Positions 20,125-29,201 of a DNA stretch of 44,846 bases are shown here, one piece after another. The notes under the pieces were generated by a model. That model did not search any database, had not been told where the DNA came from, and saw nothing but the letters and a program-made list of their open reading frames with translations. Position numbers and translations under genes: made by a program. Position 1 is the stretch's first letter, and every line of letters begins with the position of its first letter. Origin of the DNA: an uncultured bacterium (GTDB taxonomy: Bacteria > Verrucomicrobiota > Kiritimatiellia > PWTM01); the NCBI GenBank assembly GCA_938005705.1, contig CALLML010000078.1:1-44846 (forward strand). Reading direction: 5' to 3'.

Positions 20125-21132
20125 TCATTCCTTCCCAAACAGGCATTCGAGGCGCACGAGAGCGAACGGGTTCGCGCGGTAATCCCGATCCTGTGCGAAC
20201 TCGACACCCGGCCCCATGTCCAGATAAAGCCAGTCGCGCCCCAGCCGAAGGCGGAGGGTGTAGTCGGCGGAATACAGCGCGCTATGACAATGCGAGGTCT
20301 CGGGCCACCGCCCCCGCACGGCGAACCGATGGCCTCGTTGGCGTCCCACGGCTTGAAAGAATTCAACGGACTGCGAAGGCGCTACGCCGTCGCTGTCCTC
20401 ACGCCATTCCAGCCTCGTTGTGGAGCGCAGCAACCGGTCGCCGGCGAGAGATTGCGTCCATCGTGCCTCGCTCGCGACGACCCATCCATCGCGGGTGAAC
20501 CAGGTCACCGTCTGTGTCAGCCGACATTCCCAAACCTCCCGCGTTTTGAGCAGCGAAAGTCGTCCGCGGAGAAACGCCTGCGACTCCGAACCCAGGCGCG
20601 CTCCCGCATCGGCTTGCGCCCGGAAGCGGCCCAGGCGGGTGAATGCCAGGCGCAAGCCCGCCAAGGGCCGGGAATCGCCGGCCGCAGCCACCAGGGCGGA
20701 GGGCCGGGAAGGGTTCTCGCTCTCGAAGGCATCCTCCAGAAAGAGCAGTAGGTGGCGCTGGAGATTCGGCAATTCCAGGTGCAGGCGAAAACGTTGTTCC
20801 AGTCGGGCCCCCTCCTTTTCATCCACGAGCAGGCCCAGTTGTACGGAAAACCGTGTTTGATCGGCCTCCTCGTTCAGGCGCTCGTCGCCGAAAAATTGAT
20901 CGAATCGCTCCACCGTGTCGATCAGACGGGCGGCCAACGTCCGCTGCGTGCGGTCGAGCCGCCCCAGGAGCGAGGCCACTGCGGCGTTTTCGGATGCGAC
21001 GCTGAGCGTCACACGGAACGAGAGCGTGAGGCCAGACACCAGAATGGCGCTCGCGCGCCGGACAAAGCGATGGGCGGACAAAGGAACGAAAATACCTTTC
21101 TCGCATCGTGAAGTTGGCAACGGCCGAATCAT
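20125..21132 (-). CDS. Predicted secreted / outer-membrane beta-rich protein, unknown function
   Basis: Start MIRPLPTSRCEKG at 21132; hydrophobic leader; alternating RFSVQLGLLVDE...LEQRFRLHLELP...YTLRLRLGRDWLYLDMGPGVEF ending ANPFALVRLECLFGKE. Confidence 0.6.
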   Translation of the reverse strand: MIRPLPTSRCEKGIFVPLSAHRFVRRASAILVSGLTLSFRVTLSVASENAAVASLLGRLDRTQRTLAARLIDTVERFDQFFGDERLNEEADQTRFSVQLGLLVDEKEGARLEQRFRLHLELPNLQRHLLLFLEDAFESENPSRPSALVAAAGDSRPLAGLRLAFTRLGRFRAQADAGARLGSESQAFLRGRLSLLKTREVWECRLTQTVTWFTRDGWVVASEARWTQSLAGDRLLRSTTRLEWREDSDGVAPSQSVEFFQAVGRQRGHRFAVRGRWPETSHCHSALYSADYTLRLRLGRDWLYLDMGPGVEFAQDRDYRANPFALVRLECLFGKE

Positions 21133-21187
21133 CGTGATAGGTTGCCACAAAATTTTTTTGGCTGCCAATGCGTTCGTGGTCCTGCCC

Positions 21188-22420
21188 ATGAGTTTCTCTT
21201 TTTCCCATCTTTCTCCGGTCCGCCGGCCAGACATTGTGGACACGGTTCCCGACCGACGGCGCCGGTTGCTGTTGTGGCTGCTGCCGCTGCTGGTGCTGGA
21301 TGTCTGGCTTGTTCGCCGTTGGTGGAGGCGTCGCCCGACCCCTGCGCCGGCCCCCGCCTCCGTTTCCGATGCCGACGAAACGCCGCCTTCCCCCGCCTCC
21401 CCGCGCCGCTGGCGCCTGGCGTTTCCCACTCCCCAGACACGGTTGCTCGACGAACCAACTGAGGATATTTTCATGCCCACCGCCTCAGGCCGCATTGAAT
21501 CAGCGTTGTACGGTTCGACACGGACGCGGGAATCGGGCGGACGGATTATCCCTTCATTTCACGAGGGCATTGACATTGCCCCGACGATGCGCGATCGCCG
21601 TGGACGACCGCTGGACCCCGTGTTCGCCGCCGGCGACGGGCGCGTGGCCTATCTGCAACCTCACGCGGGCAATTCCAACTACGGCATCTATGTGGTCCTG
21701 CTCCACGACGACCCGTTGGGCGAGGTGTACACCCTCTATGCGCATCTGGACCGCATCGCCCCTGGCCTTTCGGCGGGCGACCCGGTCGTCGCCGGCCAGG
21801 AGATCGGACGTATGGGTCACACGCCTTCCTCCATTATTCCCCTGGTGCGCGCGCATTTACATTTCGAGATCGGGCTGGTGCGCAATCTCCGATTCGAACG
21901 GTGGTACCGGATGCAACGGGAGAAACCGGATCACGGCAACTGGCACGGGATGAATCTTGACGGCGTGAACCCGCTGGCGGCCTTCTCGGCGCGGAGCGAC
22001 GATGGCATGTTTTCAATGGCGAACGTTCTCGAGACCACGCCGGCTGCCTTCGAACTGGCCTGCCGCGTCCAGCATCTGCCTGATTACTTCATTCGCTACC
22101 CTGGCCTGTGGCAAGGGCCTTTATTCGAGGCCGACCGCCCGGCCATTGTGCTCACCGTCTGCGCCGGCGGCGTCGTACTCCGCGGACGAACGGCTTCGGC
22201 GGAGGAGGCGAACGCGCTGGGCGCTCAGCCGCACTGTGTCCTTGCCGTGGATGAAAACCTACTAAGCCGAAACGGCCGCGGGCTGATCGGCCGAAACGGC
22301 GGCGCCTGGCGGCTGACCTCCAACGGCGAGCAATGGTTGGAATCGCTGTTGTTCCACCCCAACACTTTAAGTCCGACACTCTCTTTGGCCCCATCACATT
22401 ACAAGAACAACGCCCAATAG
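21188..22420 (+). CDS. M23-type peptidase (LytM-like) with N-terminal TM
   Basis: FHEGIDIAP...PVFAAGDGRVAYLQP...GIYVVLLHDD...YTLYAHLDRIAPGLSAGDPVVAGQEIGRMGHT...AHLHFEIGL. Confidence 0.85.
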   Translation: MSFSFSHLSPVRRPDIVDTVPDRRRRLLLWLLPLLVLDVWLVRRWWRRRPTPAPAPASVSDADETPPSPASPRRWRLAFPTPQTRLLDEPTEDIFMPTASGRIESALYGSTRTRESGGRIIPSFHEGIDIAPTMRDRRGRPLDPVFAAGDGRVAYLQPHAGNSNYGIYVVLLHDDPLGEVYTLYAHLDRIAPGLSAGDPVVAGQEIGRMGHTPSSIIPLVRAHLHFEIGLVRNLRFERWYRMQREKPDHGNWHGMNLDGVNPLAAFSARSDDGMFSMANVLETTPAAFELACRVQHLPDYFIRYPGLWQGPLFEADRPAIVLTVCAGGVVLRGRTASAEEANALGAQPHCVLAVDENLLSRNGRGLIGRNGGAWRLTSNGEQWLESLLFHPNTLSPTLSLAPSHYKNNAQ

Positions 22421-22889
22421 GATGTCAGCACGGCGCCGCAAACGGGTTGCCCATCGTCCCCCTTGAACGGCGCGCGTCAGCGCATACGCTTGGAGGGTCG
22501 TTCAGACGTTGTTCTTTTGATCGCAGACAGGAGGAAGTGTTGAATTCCCTCGCATTTTCGTATTTTTTCCGCCTTTCGTGGTGGTTTTAGTCCGCACTCA
22601 TCTGTGTCATCTGCGGTTCATTCATGTTTTCATTGAACAAAAGACGATCATTCCTGGCTTTTCACCGTCAGCCGGTTTGAGCGGATTCGATGTTTGATTG
22701 GCACATTCCCCCCTCGGCTTCCTGTGTTCAACATAGAAGCTGTGTCGGGTGTGAGAATGAGCGGCTCATACGTTGTCTATCCCCGGATTTAATGACGAGA
22801 ACTGCGGAAGTGAGAGATGACGAACGGATCATGAAAACGGCGATGGCCGCGTTGTAGTTGAATAAGACGGTTATAAGGATCTTATCCGC

Positions 22890-23633
22890 TTGAATACAAA
22901 TGGAAATGTGGCAGATTTCCCGGGGGAAGGATATTGGGCTCAAATGTTGAGAGTAATTGAACCAGTCGAATTGAAGGCGGAGCAGGAAGCTTCGCTGAAG
23001 CGCCCGCCGATGAAATACACTTCGTTGGCGCGGGCGTTGTTCAAGGCAATGGACCTCGCCTATGGACCGGCGACCATTCTGCCGAAAGTGCGTCTACTGG
23101 AGATCCTTGCGCGGATTCCTTACCAGGCGTGGGAAACCCGACAATATGCGCTACTCTCCACACGCTTCAAGAATCCGGAAGACGTGGAGCGAGCCACCCG
23201 CATTGTCCATTGGGGACGTGAAGCGCAGGACAATGAGTTCTGGCACCTGTTGGTCATCGAGGACAAGATGCGCGCCGATGGGATGCGGGAGAGCTGGTTC
23301 CGCGAATCGGTCATGCCGCGGGCCGCCTGCTTCAAGTATGTCTGGTTCAGCCGGCTGCTCGCCCGTCTTGATATTCGCCGCGCATTTTATCTCAATGCCG
23401 AGTTTGAGGATCACGCCGAGCACACCTATATGAAGTTCGTCCAGGACCACCCCGAGCTGGAGACCATGAAGGTGGAAAGCGCCGAGGCTCAGCGTATGGG
23501 ACCCTTTGAGTCATGGGCGGACGTTTTCCGCCGGATCGCACTCGATGAGCGGGACCATATGAACAACAGCCTGCGCTTTTGCGGGATGGAAGATAGGATT
23601 GTGCCTTATCTGCACGAGAAAAAGGTCGGATAA
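22890..23633 (+). CDS. Alternative-oxidase-like di-iron protein (AOX/PTOX family)
   Basis: Putative ligands in AOX order: LLEILARIP, DNEFWHLL, EFEDHAEHTY, ALDERDHMNNS. Confidence 0.75.
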   Translation: MNTNGNVADFPGEGYWAQMLRVIEPVELKAEQEASLKRPPMKYTSLARALFKAMDLAYGPATILPKVRLLEILARIPYQAWETRQYALLSTRFKNPEDVERATRIVHWGREAQDNEFWHLLVIEDKMRADGMRESWFRESVMPRAACFKYVWFSRLLARLDIRRAFYLNAEFEDHAEHTYMKFVQDHPELETMKVESAEAQRMGPFESWADVFRRIALDERDHMNNSLRFCGMEDRIVPYLHEKKVG

Positions 23634-23650
23634 GGCCGGCGAAAAAGCCA

Positions 23651-23725
23651 TGGAGGCGCGGACCGGAATCGAACCGGTGAATACAGGTTTTGCAGACCCG
23701 TGCCTTACCACTTGGCTACCGCGCC
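23651..23725 (-). tRNA. tRNA-Cys (GCA), CCA encoded
   Basis: Reverse complement GGCGCGGTAGCCAAGTGGTAAGGCACGGGTCTGCAAAACCTGTATTCACCGGTTCGATTCCGGTCCGCGCCTCCA; 7-bp acceptor, GCA anticodon, T-loop TTCGATT. Confidence 0.97.
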
Positions 23726-23774
23726 CCACGTGAGGTAAGACTTTATCCGATTTCATAATCTAACGCAAACCCCC

Positions 23775-24974
23775 ATGAGCGCCAGCAAAAAAGAAGATAA
23801 TGGCGTCTGTTTCTCACTTCAAAAACGCGTCGCGCAAGCCTTCACGGACCGTTACGGCTCGCCGCCCGCTTTAGGTTGGTTCGCCCCCGGCCGCGTCGAG
23901 GTCCTGGGCAACCACACAGACTACAACGAGGGTTTTGTCCTTTCCGCCGCGCTGGAGCAGGGCATCGTTTTCATGGTGCGCCCCGCGCCATCCGGCGCCA
24001 CCCGCGGACGGTTGCTGGCCGTGGATTTGAATCGGGAAGTGGAATTCGACGTGTCGCGTCCCGCGCCCATCCCATCCGCTGGCTGGGCCAACTACACGCT
24101 CGGCGTGCTCCATTTTCTTTCCGCTTATCTGGCGCGGTCTCCGCTCGCCTTCGACGCCGCGTTCGGCGGGAATCTGCCGCTCGGCGCCGGCCTCTCCAGT
24201 TCCGCCGCGCTGAGCGTGTCCTCGACGCTTGCCCTTGCGGCCCTGTACGGCGTCGAGTTACCCCCTATCGAGGCCGCGAAGATCGCGCAGCAGGCGGAGA
24301 ATGAGTTTGCCGGCGTGCGCTGCGGGCTGCTCGACCAGATCAGCGGCCTTTTCGGCGCCGAAGGCCGGCTGGTCTTCACGGATTTCCGATCGCTGAATGC
24401 GCGCACCGTCGCTCTGCCGGCAGGCGTTGAGTTCCTGTTGTGCAACACGGGCGTCAAACATCGGCTCGTTGAGTCGGCTTACAATCAACGCCGCGCCGCC
24501 TGCGAGCGCGCCGCGGCTCATTTTGCTGCACGATTATCCCATCCGGTACGCACGCTGCGGGATGTTACCATGATCGAGTGGGAACAGTATCGCGACGGCC
24601 TCGATGATGAAACCGCCCGCCGCGCTGCGCACGTGATCGGCGAAAACGAGCGCGTGCAGGCCGCCGTACAGCGACTGAACGCGGGTGACCTCGGCGGTTT
24701 CGGCGCGCTGATGAGCGCTTCGCACGACAGCTCGCGGAAGTTGTTCGAGAATTCTTGTCCGGAGCTCGATTTCTGTGTGGAGGCCTTTTTGCGCGCCGGC
24801 GCACTGGGAGCGCGGCTTTCCGGCGGCGGATTTGGCGGCAGCGCCATCGCACTGGTCGAAACCTCCCGCGCGTCATTCACGGCGCATGAGGTCGGCGGGG
24901 CGGCGGAAAGCCAATTCGGCCATCCGGTCACCGTAAGCGAAATTCGTCCCGCCGCCGGCGCGCGGCGCGTGTGA
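23775..24974 (+). CDS. galK: Galactokinase
   Basis: GWFAPGRVEVLGNHTDYNEGFVLSAALEQGI...LPLGAGLSSSAALSVSSTLAL...GARLSGGGFGGSAIALV. Confidence 0.95.
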   Translation: MSASKKEDNGVCFSLQKRVAQAFTDRYGSPPALGWFAPGRVEVLGNHTDYNEGFVLSAALEQGIVFMVRPAPSGATRGRLLAVDLNREVEFDVSRPAPIPSAGWANYTLGVLHFLSAYLARSPLAFDAAFGGNLPLGAGLSSSAALSVSSTLALAALYGVELPPIEAAKIAQQAENEFAGVRCGLLDQISGLFGAEGRLVFTDFRSLNARTVALPAGVEFLLCNTGVKHRLVESAYNQRRAACERAAAHFAARLSHPVRTLRDVTMIEWEQYRDGLDDETARRAAHVIGENERVQAAVQRLNAGDLGGFGALMSASHDSSRKLFENSCPELDFCVEAFLRAGALGARLSGGGFGGSAIALVETSRASFTAHEVGGAAESQFGHPVTVSEIRPAAGARRV

Positions 24975-27331
24975 GAACCCTGGCTGTCATCTGGATGCTG
25001 TTGACCCTGGCGCCCGCGCTGGCAGCGGCGATGGCGCGGTTCGCCACGCGCGATGGCGCGCGCCATTCGACCCGGATTGTGGCGTGGATACTGTTCGGTT
25101 TCGGCGCCGTGCTGTTGCTTCGCCCTCATGAGGATACGCTGGTCGGCCTCGATCTTTCCTGTTACCGCAATATGGCGCGTGCGTTTGCCGCGGGGCGCAG
25201 TTTTCACGGCCCTGATCGCGCGCTGGCCGAGACGCCCATAGAGCTGCGCCGCGCCTTTCTAATGAAATACCGCCCCGGCGGACGCGATACGCGCGACCGC
25301 TCATTCGAAATACGCCGGGTGGTTGAAGAAGAACCTCGAACGAACCCCTGGTTTTATCCCTCTCTCCCCTTGTTGGCGTTGGGATTGGGAACCGTCAGTG
25401 CAGGAACGCTAACGGACTACGGCGTGCCCCTGTTGGGCGTTCTGGCTTTTGCGGGGATGATCGGTTGGACGAGAGGTCGCCATGGGATCTGGGGCCTTTG
25501 CGCCGGATTTGCCTTGTGGTTCGGAACGCCCCTGCTGATATGGACGTTGCGGGGCTATTTCCCAGAAATGGCGGCCCTATCCTTGATGGTGATCGGCGCC
25601 CTCACGCCGCGGACACCCGCCCGCCCGTGGATAGGCGCCGGTATCGCCTCCTGGCTCCTGGGGCTGGCCGTCACCTACCATCCGCTTGGATTGGCTGTCG
25701 CCACGCCACTGCTGTTCTTCCGACTGTGCGAAGAGGAAGGGGGACGCGCTTCCCGTCTCGTTGAGGTTCTTCTGTTTGCCCTGGGAATACTGCCGTTGGT
25801 CGCCATGACCCATTATCTCTGCAAGCCTTACGGCGATTTTCTACAGCCGGCATCCTGGTTGGAACGCATTCGCCTGGATAGCGCCGTGCGATGGACGGCC
25901 CTCGTGGGGGCGCTCGGCATCGCCGCAACTGGTGTCGTCGTTCTGCTGCCGGAACGCTTCCATCGTCGTCTGCGCGAGGCGGGCGCAGTGTCACTGCGAT
26001 CCCGCGCGGGAATGGCGGCGGGCATGGTGATCGCCCTGGCGCCACTGATTCTTGGACTCGTCGGGCCCTGGCGTCAGCGTTTTGTGCGCATCGGATTCCA
26101 GGAATTTGGAGTGGCGGTACAAGGGCCTTTGAGCATCCTACTGGCCGCGGCGATTTTGATCGAACCCGTGCGGTGCGGGCGCGCGCGCGAACGGATTTGG
26201 GTGCTCATGACGCTTCTGCTGGCGCCGCTTTTCTTTTATCTCAAAGGGGTTGATCAAATGGGCATGTGGAGTCAACGCCGACTCGCCCCCCTCATGATGC
26301 TGGCGAGCGTCTCATTCATCCCTCCGCTCGCGGCGATCGGATCGCGGCTGCGCGCCGTGGCGATGGACCGAAAACCCTGGCGTTTGGCGCTTCCAGCCGG
26401 CTGGGGATTATTGCTCCTGACCGCCGCCCTCGCCAATCCCCTGCGCTGGCCAGCGCCCTGGCGGCTGCGTTCCGAGCGTGGCGCGGACCGTTGGCTGGGC
26501 GAGCTCCGGGCCGCAATCGGCGGGCATCTGGCTATTTTCGATTACGAGCCCTTCAGTTCGCCGCTTTCGGTACTACCGGACGAACGGGTGTACGGCGTCA
26601 ATGGCGACGCGTTTGAACTATGGCCGGAGATTATCCGGTGGCTCCGCGAGCGGGCGGCGTCGGAGCTGGTATGGCTGATTTCCGCCTGGTCAAATCCCGG
26701 CTTGGAACAGGACGTCGTGTTGATCGAGAGAGGGCGGAAGGTAATCGAGTTGCCCATTTTGCGGAGCCGCAATGCGTTGCCCGCCGAAGCCGCTCGGCGA
26801 AAAATCGAGCTGCATTTGCTGCGGCCACACCCGTTGTCGCCCGGCCAAAACGCTCCTCCCCTCGACAAGCGGCTTGACGGCGGACCGCTGGCACTGCGCG
26901 GTCCCTGGGATCGGCTCCGCGAGGTCACGTTGCCCGATGGCACGCGCGCACTGGCACAGTGGACGCGACAGGGAAGCGGCATCCTCGGACCTGTGCCTCC
27001 GCCCGGTGGGCACGTGATCATCGAGATTACGGCCTCTTCCGGTCGCCGCAACACCACGCAAACCCTGCGGATCACGCCTCCCTGGCAAGGCCCGCCCGCC
27101 GAGCTCGAATTCGCGTGGGAAACGGAAACGCGCATAGTTTTGGTATTCCGTCCCGCGGAGGCCGATCCGGCCGCCGAATCGCCGACGGGCGTATACCGGT
27201 TCGCCTCTCCGACGCCCTACAACCCCGCCGACGAGGGGTTGCGCGGCTATGCCGCCGATCTGGGAGCGCTCTTGCATCGCATCCGAATCGCGGTAGCATC
27301 TGCATCATCGGACTCGGCCCCACCGCCATGA
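24971..27331 (+). CDS. Large polytopic membrane protein (ArnT/PMT-like glycosyltransferase or glycan-associated)
   Basis: GTG start overlapping galK stop; many TM segments, R-rich loops; followed by GT2 and DUF2304 genes. Confidence 0.6.
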   Translation: MRTLAVIWMLLTLAPALAAAMARFATRDGARHSTRIVAWILFGFGAVLLLRPHEDTLVGLDLSCYRNMARAFAAGRSFHGPDRALAETPIELRRAFLMKYRPGGRDTRDRSFEIRRVVEEEPRTNPWFYPSLPLLALGLGTVSAGTLTDYGVPLLGVLAFAGMIGWTRGRHGIWGLCAGFALWFGTPLLIWTLRGYFPEMAALSLMVIGALTPRTPARPWIGAGIASWLLGLAVTYHPLGLAVATPLLFFRLCEEEGGRASRLVEVLLFALGILPLVAMTHYLCKPYGDFLQPASWLERIRLDSAVRWTALVGALGIAATGVVVLLPERFHRRLREAGAVSLRSRAGMAAGMVIALAPLILGLVGPWRQRFVRIGFQEFGVAVQGPLSILLAAAILIEPVRCGRARERIWVLMTLLLAPLFFYLKGVDQMGMWSQRRLAPLMMLASVSFIPPLAAIGSRLRAVAMDRKPWRLALPAGWGLLLLTAALANPLRWPAPWRLRSERGADRWLGELRAAIGGHLAIFDYEPFSSPLSVLPDERVYGVNGDAFELWPEIIRWLRERAASELVWLISAWSNPGLEQDVVLIERGRKVIELPILRSRNALPAEAARRKIELHLLRPHPLSPGQNAPPLDKRLDGGPLALRGPWDRLREVTLPDGTRALAQWTRQGSGILGPVPPPGGHVIIEITASSGRRNTTQTLRITPPWQGPPAELEFAWETETRIVLVFRPAEADPAAESPTGVYRFASPTPYNPADEGLRGYAADLGALLHRIRIAVASASSDSAPPP

Positions 27332-28113
27332 GCAAGTCGAATCCCAGAATCATGGTGTTGATTCCCGCCTTCAACGAGGCGGAGGGACTGGCTGACTTGG
27401 TGGCGCGCGCCCGCAAGTCCCTCCCGGACACGCGCGTTGTTGTGATCAGCGACGGCTCCACCGACGACACTGCGCGAGTCGCCCGCTCGGCTGGGGCGGT
27501 TGTGCTGGATCTTCCCTGCAACCTGGGCGTCGGCGGGGCGGTTCAAGCGGGATTTCAATACGCCATAGCGGAAGGCTTTGATCTGGTTGTACGCATGGAT
27601 GGCGACGGTCAGCATCCGCCCGAGGAAGCGCCCAAATTGCTGGAGGGCTGGCGCGCCACCCGCGCGGACCTCGTCATCGGCGCGCGTTTTCATGACGGCT
27701 CGCCTTTTCAGGGCACCCCGGTTCGCCAGGCGGGCATTCGGGCCCTCGCCGTATTTCTCTCCGTGGTCTGTCGCACACGCATCAGCGATCCCACCTCGGG
27801 TTTCTGGCTGGTGAGCCGACCGCTGCTGGATTGTTTTGCGCGCGAATATCCGGTTGAGTATCCAGAGCCGGAGGCCATCGCGCTGCTACGACGTCAGGGT
27901 TTCACGTTGGCCGAAGTTCCGGTACAGTTTCATCCGCGGCGCCACGGGCGTTCCTCGATCAACGGGTGGCGCGCGATCTATTATGGACTGAAGGTGGGCC
28001 TCGCCCTTTTTATCGAACGCTTGCGTCCCGTGGACCACCGACTTTCCAAGACGGCCCTGTTGATGAAGATGGCGCATTCCGGCAACACCACAACAGGAGC
28101 GGACGCGTCATGA
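27328..28113 (+). CDS. Glycosyltransferase family 2 (dolichyl/polyprenyl-phosphate sugar transferase-like)
   Basis: IMVLIPAFNEAEGLADLVARA...VVISDGSTDDTARVARSAGAVVLDLPCNLGVGGAVQAGFQYA...MDGDGQHPPEEAPKLLEG. Confidence 0.93.
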   Translation: MSKSNPRIMVLIPAFNEAEGLADLVARARKSLPDTRVVVISDGSTDDTARVARSAGAVVLDLPCNLGVGGAVQAGFQYAIAEGFDLVVRMDGDGQHPPEEAPKLLEGWRATRADLVIGARFHDGSPFQGTPVRQAGIRALAVFLSVVCRTRISDPTSGFWLVSRPLLDCFAREYPVEYPEPEAIALLRRQGFTLAEVPVQFHPRRHGRSSINGWRAIYYGLKVGLALFIERLRPVDHRLSKTALLMKMAHSGNTTTGADAS

Positions 28114-28703
28114 CGCCAGCGGGATGGCGTGTTTTTGCGGCGGCCGTCGGAGCGGCGGCGCTGGGGTGGGGTCTTTTCGGCAAGTGGCGAGCCGCACGAA
28201 CGAGCAGATGGGCCGTGGGCATAATCGCCGGCACGCTGGTGGCCCTGGCGGCGCACCCCGGCTGGGCAGATCGCCTGGCAACACTGCCGCATATGATCCG
28301 CATCCGGCTGATCATGGGCATCGTCAGTGTTCTGGTGATGGTCGTCAACGTGGAGGCCATCCGCCGTTCCCGGCTGCGCGAGCGCTATGCCCTGCTGTGG
28401 ATCGGCACGAGCCTTTTCATTCTGGCCGGCGCGCTCTTCACCGGTTGGCTCGACCGGCTCTCCGCCGCACTGGGTATGCAATACGTCAGCATTATTGTCG
28501 CCGTGATTTTCGTCTTCCTGCTGCTGGTCGCTTTCCAGTTTTCCGTGGAAATCTCCCGCCTGAACGAAGACCGGGCCCGTTTGGCGCGTCGGCTGGCGTT
28601 GCTCGAAACAAAATGGGAAATGCAAAAAGTCGGACCATCCACGGAGCAAACCCCGGCCGACGCTTCCGCGCCCACCGATTCCAGGGTACAACCTCCGTCC
28701 TAA
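28110..28703 (+). CDS. DUF2304-type membrane protein
   Basis: IRLIMGIVSVLVMVVNVEAIRRSRLRERYALLWIGTSLFILAGALF...ISRLNEDRARLARRLALLE; directly after GT2. Confidence 0.8.
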   Translation: MTPAGWRVFAAAVGAAALGWGLFGKWRAARTSRWAVGIIAGTLVALAAHPGWADRLATLPHMIRIRLIMGIVSVLVMVVNVEAIRRSRLRERYALLWIGTSLFILAGALFTGWLDRLSAALGMQYVSIIVAVIFVFLLLVAFQFSVEISRLNEDRARLARRLALLETKWEMQKVGPSTEQTPADASAPTDSRVQPPS

Positions 28704-28716
28704 AGGCCGGGGCGCG

Positions 28717-29031
28717 TCAATCGAGATGAAAGACCTCGACTAAATCGCGGCTGACCGGCCGGTTGTCGGGATGGGTTTCCATCAACTCCCGCATATGCGC
28801 CCACCAGCGGCGGCACGCGTCCGAGCTGGCCACATCAAGCCATTTTGCTTCGTCTTCAATCTCCACATAGGCGAAGAGCTGGCGGGTTTCCGGATGCAGA
28901 AAAATGGAATAGTTATGCGCGCCGCGCGCTTTCAGTTCCGCCTCCAACTCCGGCCAGATCGGATTGTGCCTGCGGCGATATTCTTCTTCCTGCCCCGGAT
29001 GCAACTGCATAACGAACGCCTTGCGGATCAT
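28717..29031 (-). CDS. rhaM: L-rhamnose mutarotase
   Basis: [60 protein letters not shown]. Confidence 0.95.
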   Translation of the reverse strand: MIRKAFVMQLHPGQEEEYRRRHNPIWPELEAELKARGAHNYSIFLHPETRQLFAYVEIEDEAKWLDVASSDACRRWWAHMRELMETHPDNRPVSRDLVEVFHLD

Positions 29032-29201
29032 GACATTTCTCCTGCCTGGTTGCTGTGTTCAACATGCGGGGGGACGATCCTTGCGTCAAGCCCGACGATG
29101 CCGCCAGCCCATAAGCGCCTTGATTGGAAACGTTCCGGTTGTCATGATGCTGTCCGACCCGACGCGAGCAGCGCGTCCGGGCGGGGGAGGCGAAGCCGCA
29201 T

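Noticed and set aside
29129-29143. TTGGAAACGTTCCGG, LacI-operator-like sequence between rhaM and the beta-helix gene
   Set aside because: Arms are not symmetric about the central AACGTT and there is no second copy; too weak
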